This document shows, in pieces, positions 6,074 to 7,566 of a stretch of DNA of 7,566 bases. Origin of the DNA: Candidatus Hydrogenedentota bacterium. Its GTDB lineage: Bacteria; Hydrogenedentota; Hydrogenedentia; Hydrogenedentales; JAEUWI01. The stretch spans positions 1-7,566 of the forward strand of contig JAUIKJ010000134.1 in NCBI GenBank assembly GCA_030430835.1, given 5' to 3'. Position numbers and translations under genes: made by a program. Position 1 is the stretch's first letter, and each line of letters begins with the position of its first letter. A model generated the notes under the pieces. The model was not told where the DNA came from, searched no databases, and was given only the letters and a program-made list of their open reading frames with translations.

Positions 6074-6628
6074 CTAGCTGCGGCGGCGTGCGCCGAAATA
6101 AAGAATCAGGACAACGAAAATGCTGGTGCCCAGCAGGACCGCGAAGCCGAGACGCAGCGATACGAAAACCTGTTGGCCCTGCGTGCGGCCAATGGTCAGG
6201 GTATGCGGTGCATCGCTGCCGTCCGGGTGCAACGCCGTCACGCGGTAGTTTCCCGGCGTGTCGATCGTGAAGGCGTAGAGCGACTCCCCGACTGTGCGGT
6301 AAATCACGTAGCGGCCGCTGGTGTCCGGAGTGAGTGGCACCGTCGCGCGCGCGGCATCGTTCACGATCTGTACCTTCAGCGCGCCCACGCCCGGCGGGCG
6401 CAGCATGCCCTGGCTGTCCGGCGTCCGCTGGAACTCATGAAAGAGGTAGTAGTCGCCGGTATCCCGAAACGAGAAGGTCGCTTCTCCGGGCGCGTCAAGC
6501 GTGAAATAGCGCTGGTCCGAAGACAGCGCACTCGAGACCACCACGTACATGAAGATGAATATCCCGGTGACGGACACGAAGATGGCGCTGAGCCAGGTGC
6601 GCGCCGTGAGGTTGGGTGAATTGGACAT
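6074..6628 (-). CDS. Uncharacterised two-helix membrane protein with beta-rich extracytoplasmic domain
   Basis: This 184-aa protein has hydrophobic helices at about residues 13-34 (SAIFVSVTGIFIFMYVVV) and 160-179 (LGFAVLLGTSIFVVLILYFG), the second followed by ARRRS. The predicted topology is both ends in the cytoplasm and ~125 residues outside. That loop is rich in beta-type sequence and has recurring motifs: YFTLDAPGEATFSF (41-54) and FTIDTPGNYRV (120-130), with RDTGDYYLFHEF (55-66) and PDTSGRYVIYRT (101-112). They suggest a small beta-sandwich of GOLD or PPC-like style (inference). The start at 6628 is chosen because GGGGGAG precedes it and it lies one base after the upstream stop; the longer frame (from 6721) would run into the NIF3 gene. 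Close spacing on both sides puts it in one operon with the NIF3-like gene and glgA. I recognise no named family. No cysteines, lipobox or catalytic motif are visible. Confidence 0.86.
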   Translation of the reverse strand: MSNSPNLTARTWLSAIFVSVTGIFIFMYVVVSSALSSDQRYFTLDAPGEATFSFRDTGDYYLFHEFQRTPDSQGMLRPPGVGALKVQIVNDAARATVPLTPDTSGRYVIYRTVGESLYAFTIDTPGNYRVTALHPDGSDAPHTLTIGRTQGQQVFVSLRLGFAVLLGTSIFVVLILYFGARRRS

Positions 6629-6629
6629 G

Positions 6630-7566
6630 CTACTCCCCCGGTCCGAAATGCTGGAACCGTTCGGGCTCGGTGTAGACGCTGGTCTTGAGGCCCTTGAACT
6701 GTTGCTTGAGGTAATTGGCAATGGTGCCGGCGATGGCTTTCTCGGTGCCCGCGTGGCCCGCGTCGATTACCGCGATGCCCCGTGTCGCCGCATCGGCCGC
6801 ATCGTGGTACTTCAGGTCGCCCGTCACATAGACGTCGATGTCGGCCGGTAATTTGTTGACCTCGCCACCACCGGATCCACCCAGCACGCCAACCTTCCGC
6901 ACCAAACGCGATGTGTCGCCCACCACCCGCAGTTGCGGCACGGCGAGTGCGGCCGCCGTCTGGCGTGCGAAGTCTTCGAGGGGAGCCGCCTCCGGCAGTT
7001 CCCCACGCAGCCCCAGGCCGATCTCCCCGTCCGTGTTCTCGAGGGGGTACAGGTCGTAGGCCGGTTCTTCGTAGGGATGCTTCTGGAGCAGGGCCGACAA
7101 CACCGGTGCCAACCGCGCTTGGGCCACAACCATCTCGAGCCGGATCTCGTCTTCCGCGTTTAGCACGCCGCGTTGGCCCGAGAAGGGGGCGGTAGCATCG
7201 CCCGGGACAAAGGTGCCCGTGCCCCGAATGTTGAAACTGCAGACACGATAGTCGCCGATGACACCGGCCCCCGCGTCTGCCAACGCCGTCCGCAGGGGAG
7301 CAAGGTGCGTTTCGGGAACGAAAGTGACGAGCTTCAGCTGCCGGGCATGGGGCGCGGGAAACAGCACCGAGCGACGGGTCAGTCCCAGGAGGTCGGCCAG
7401 TACGCTGTTGACCCCCCCCGGAACCACGTCGAGATTGGTATGGGCCGCGAAGCAGGCCATGCCCGCATTCGCGATATCGAGGCAAAGACGGGTGTGGGGG
7501 TCGTCCGTACGCAAGCGCTTGAGGGGATCCCAAATTACGGGATGGTGTGCCACGATCATGTTCGCC
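6630..7566 (-). CDS. NIF3/YqfO-type dinuclear metal-centre protein, N-terminus beyond right edge
   Basis: This is a member of the NIF3 (DUF34) family, ring-forming proteins with a two-metal site. The biochemical role is unsettled; some are annotated as GTP cyclohydrolase I type 2 (YbgI) or proposed as metal-handling proteins. The visible 311 residues begin ANMIVAHHPVIW, carrying the metal-binding HHP motif, then AAHTNLDV, and end with VTGDLKYHDA and VIDAGHAGTEKA, whose His (6753-6755) and Glu (6741-6743) complete the site. Between the halves sits the PII-like insert of YqfO-type proteins, from KLVTFVPETHL through GAGVIGDYRVCSFNIRGTG to KHPYEEPAYDLYPLEN, which the shorter E. coli YbgI lacks. 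Compared with ~370-aa relatives, about 60 N-terminal residues are missing past the edge. The ATG at 7557-7559 is internal, since the frame is open upstream and AN precedes it as expected. It is the most upstream gene of the minus-strand operon seen here. Confidence 0.94.
   Translation of the reverse strand, partial: ANMIVAHHPVIWDPLKRLRTDDPHTRLCLDIANAGMACFAAHTNLDVVPGGVNSVLADLLGLTRRSVLFPAPHARQLKLVTFVPETHLAPLRTALADAGAGVIGDYRVCSFNIRGTGTFVPGDATAPFSGQRGVLNAEDEIRLEMVVAQARLAPVLSALLQKHPYEEPAYDLYPLENTDGEIGLGLRGELPEAAPLEDFARQTAAALAVPQLRVVGDTSRLVRKVGVLGGSGGGEVNKLPADIDVYVTGDLKYHDAADAATRGIAVIDAGHAGTEKAIAGTIANYLKQQFKGLKTSVYTEPERFQHFGPGE

Noticed and set aside
5930..6619. A 229-aa plus-strand open frame antisense to the glgA start and the membrane-protein gene
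   Set aside because: The minus-strand genes have proper starts, membrane helices and operon spacing, while this frame is basic low-complexity sequence without recognisable features.
6629..6721. A longer start for the membrane protein with 31 extra Ser/Pro-rich residues
   Set aside because: It would overlap the end of the NIF3-like gene by about 90 bases, whereas the ATG at 6628 has a good ribosome-binding site and one-base operon spacing.
6376..7533. A 385-aa minus-strand open frame overlapping the NIF3-like gene and the membrane-protein gene
   Set aside because: It is out of frame with two well-supported proteins on the same strand, is rich in Arg, Gly and Pro with no recognisable domain, and is typical of an alternate frame in GC-rich coding DNA.

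Overview
The window reads as about 7.3 kb of a proteobacterium-like chromosome or contig with moderately high GC. I suspect a beta- or gammaproteobacterium from the look of the GlgA, TsaE and NIF3 proteins, but this is an impression and not a placement. The first ~300 bases differ clearly: by direct count bases 1-300 are 236/300 G+C (79%), whereas bases 301-540 are 150/240 (62.5%).

Layout. Bases 1-211 hold, on the minus strand, the first 70 codons of an Ala/Pro-rich membrane protein with a strong Shine-Dalgarno, cut by the left edge. At about 285-305 composition and homology change abruptly. An open frame then runs to 1707. Its first part looks like an internal piece of a VirD4/TraG-type conjugative coupling protein, without its Walker A region. 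The remainder resembles the soluble C-terminal half of a DUF2723-like membrane glycosyltransferase with helical repeats. I read the left 0.6 kb as a rearranged or chimeric junction. After an 88-bp gap with a plausible sigma70-type promoter comes a complete 771-aa Ser/Thr protein kinase on the plus strand (1796-4111). It is built as one membrane helix, then a long alpha-solenoid with a striking 13-residue repeat, then TPR-like repeats, then a C-terminal Hanks-type kinase domain.

Six bases beyond the kinase stop, four minus-strand genes converge on it. In transcription order they are a NIF3/YqfO-type dinuclear-metal protein (cut by the right edge), a small two-helix membrane protein with a beta-rich extracytoplasmic domain, glycogen synthase glgA, and the tRNA-modification ATPase tsaE. 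Gaps of 1 and 16 bp and a 4-bp ATGA overlap indicate one operon whose promoter lies outside the window. The operon mixes housekeeping functions (t6A tRNA modification, NIF3), carbon storage (GlgA) and one unknown membrane protein, so physical linkage gives only weak functional guidance.

The items most worth a second look are the solenoid-kinase with its inverted domain order and 13-residue repeat, the GlgA whose usual KTGGL lysine is isoleucine, the uncharacterised membrane protein, and the mosaic left end. I see no RNA gene, CRISPR array, insertion sequence or clear rho-independent terminator.
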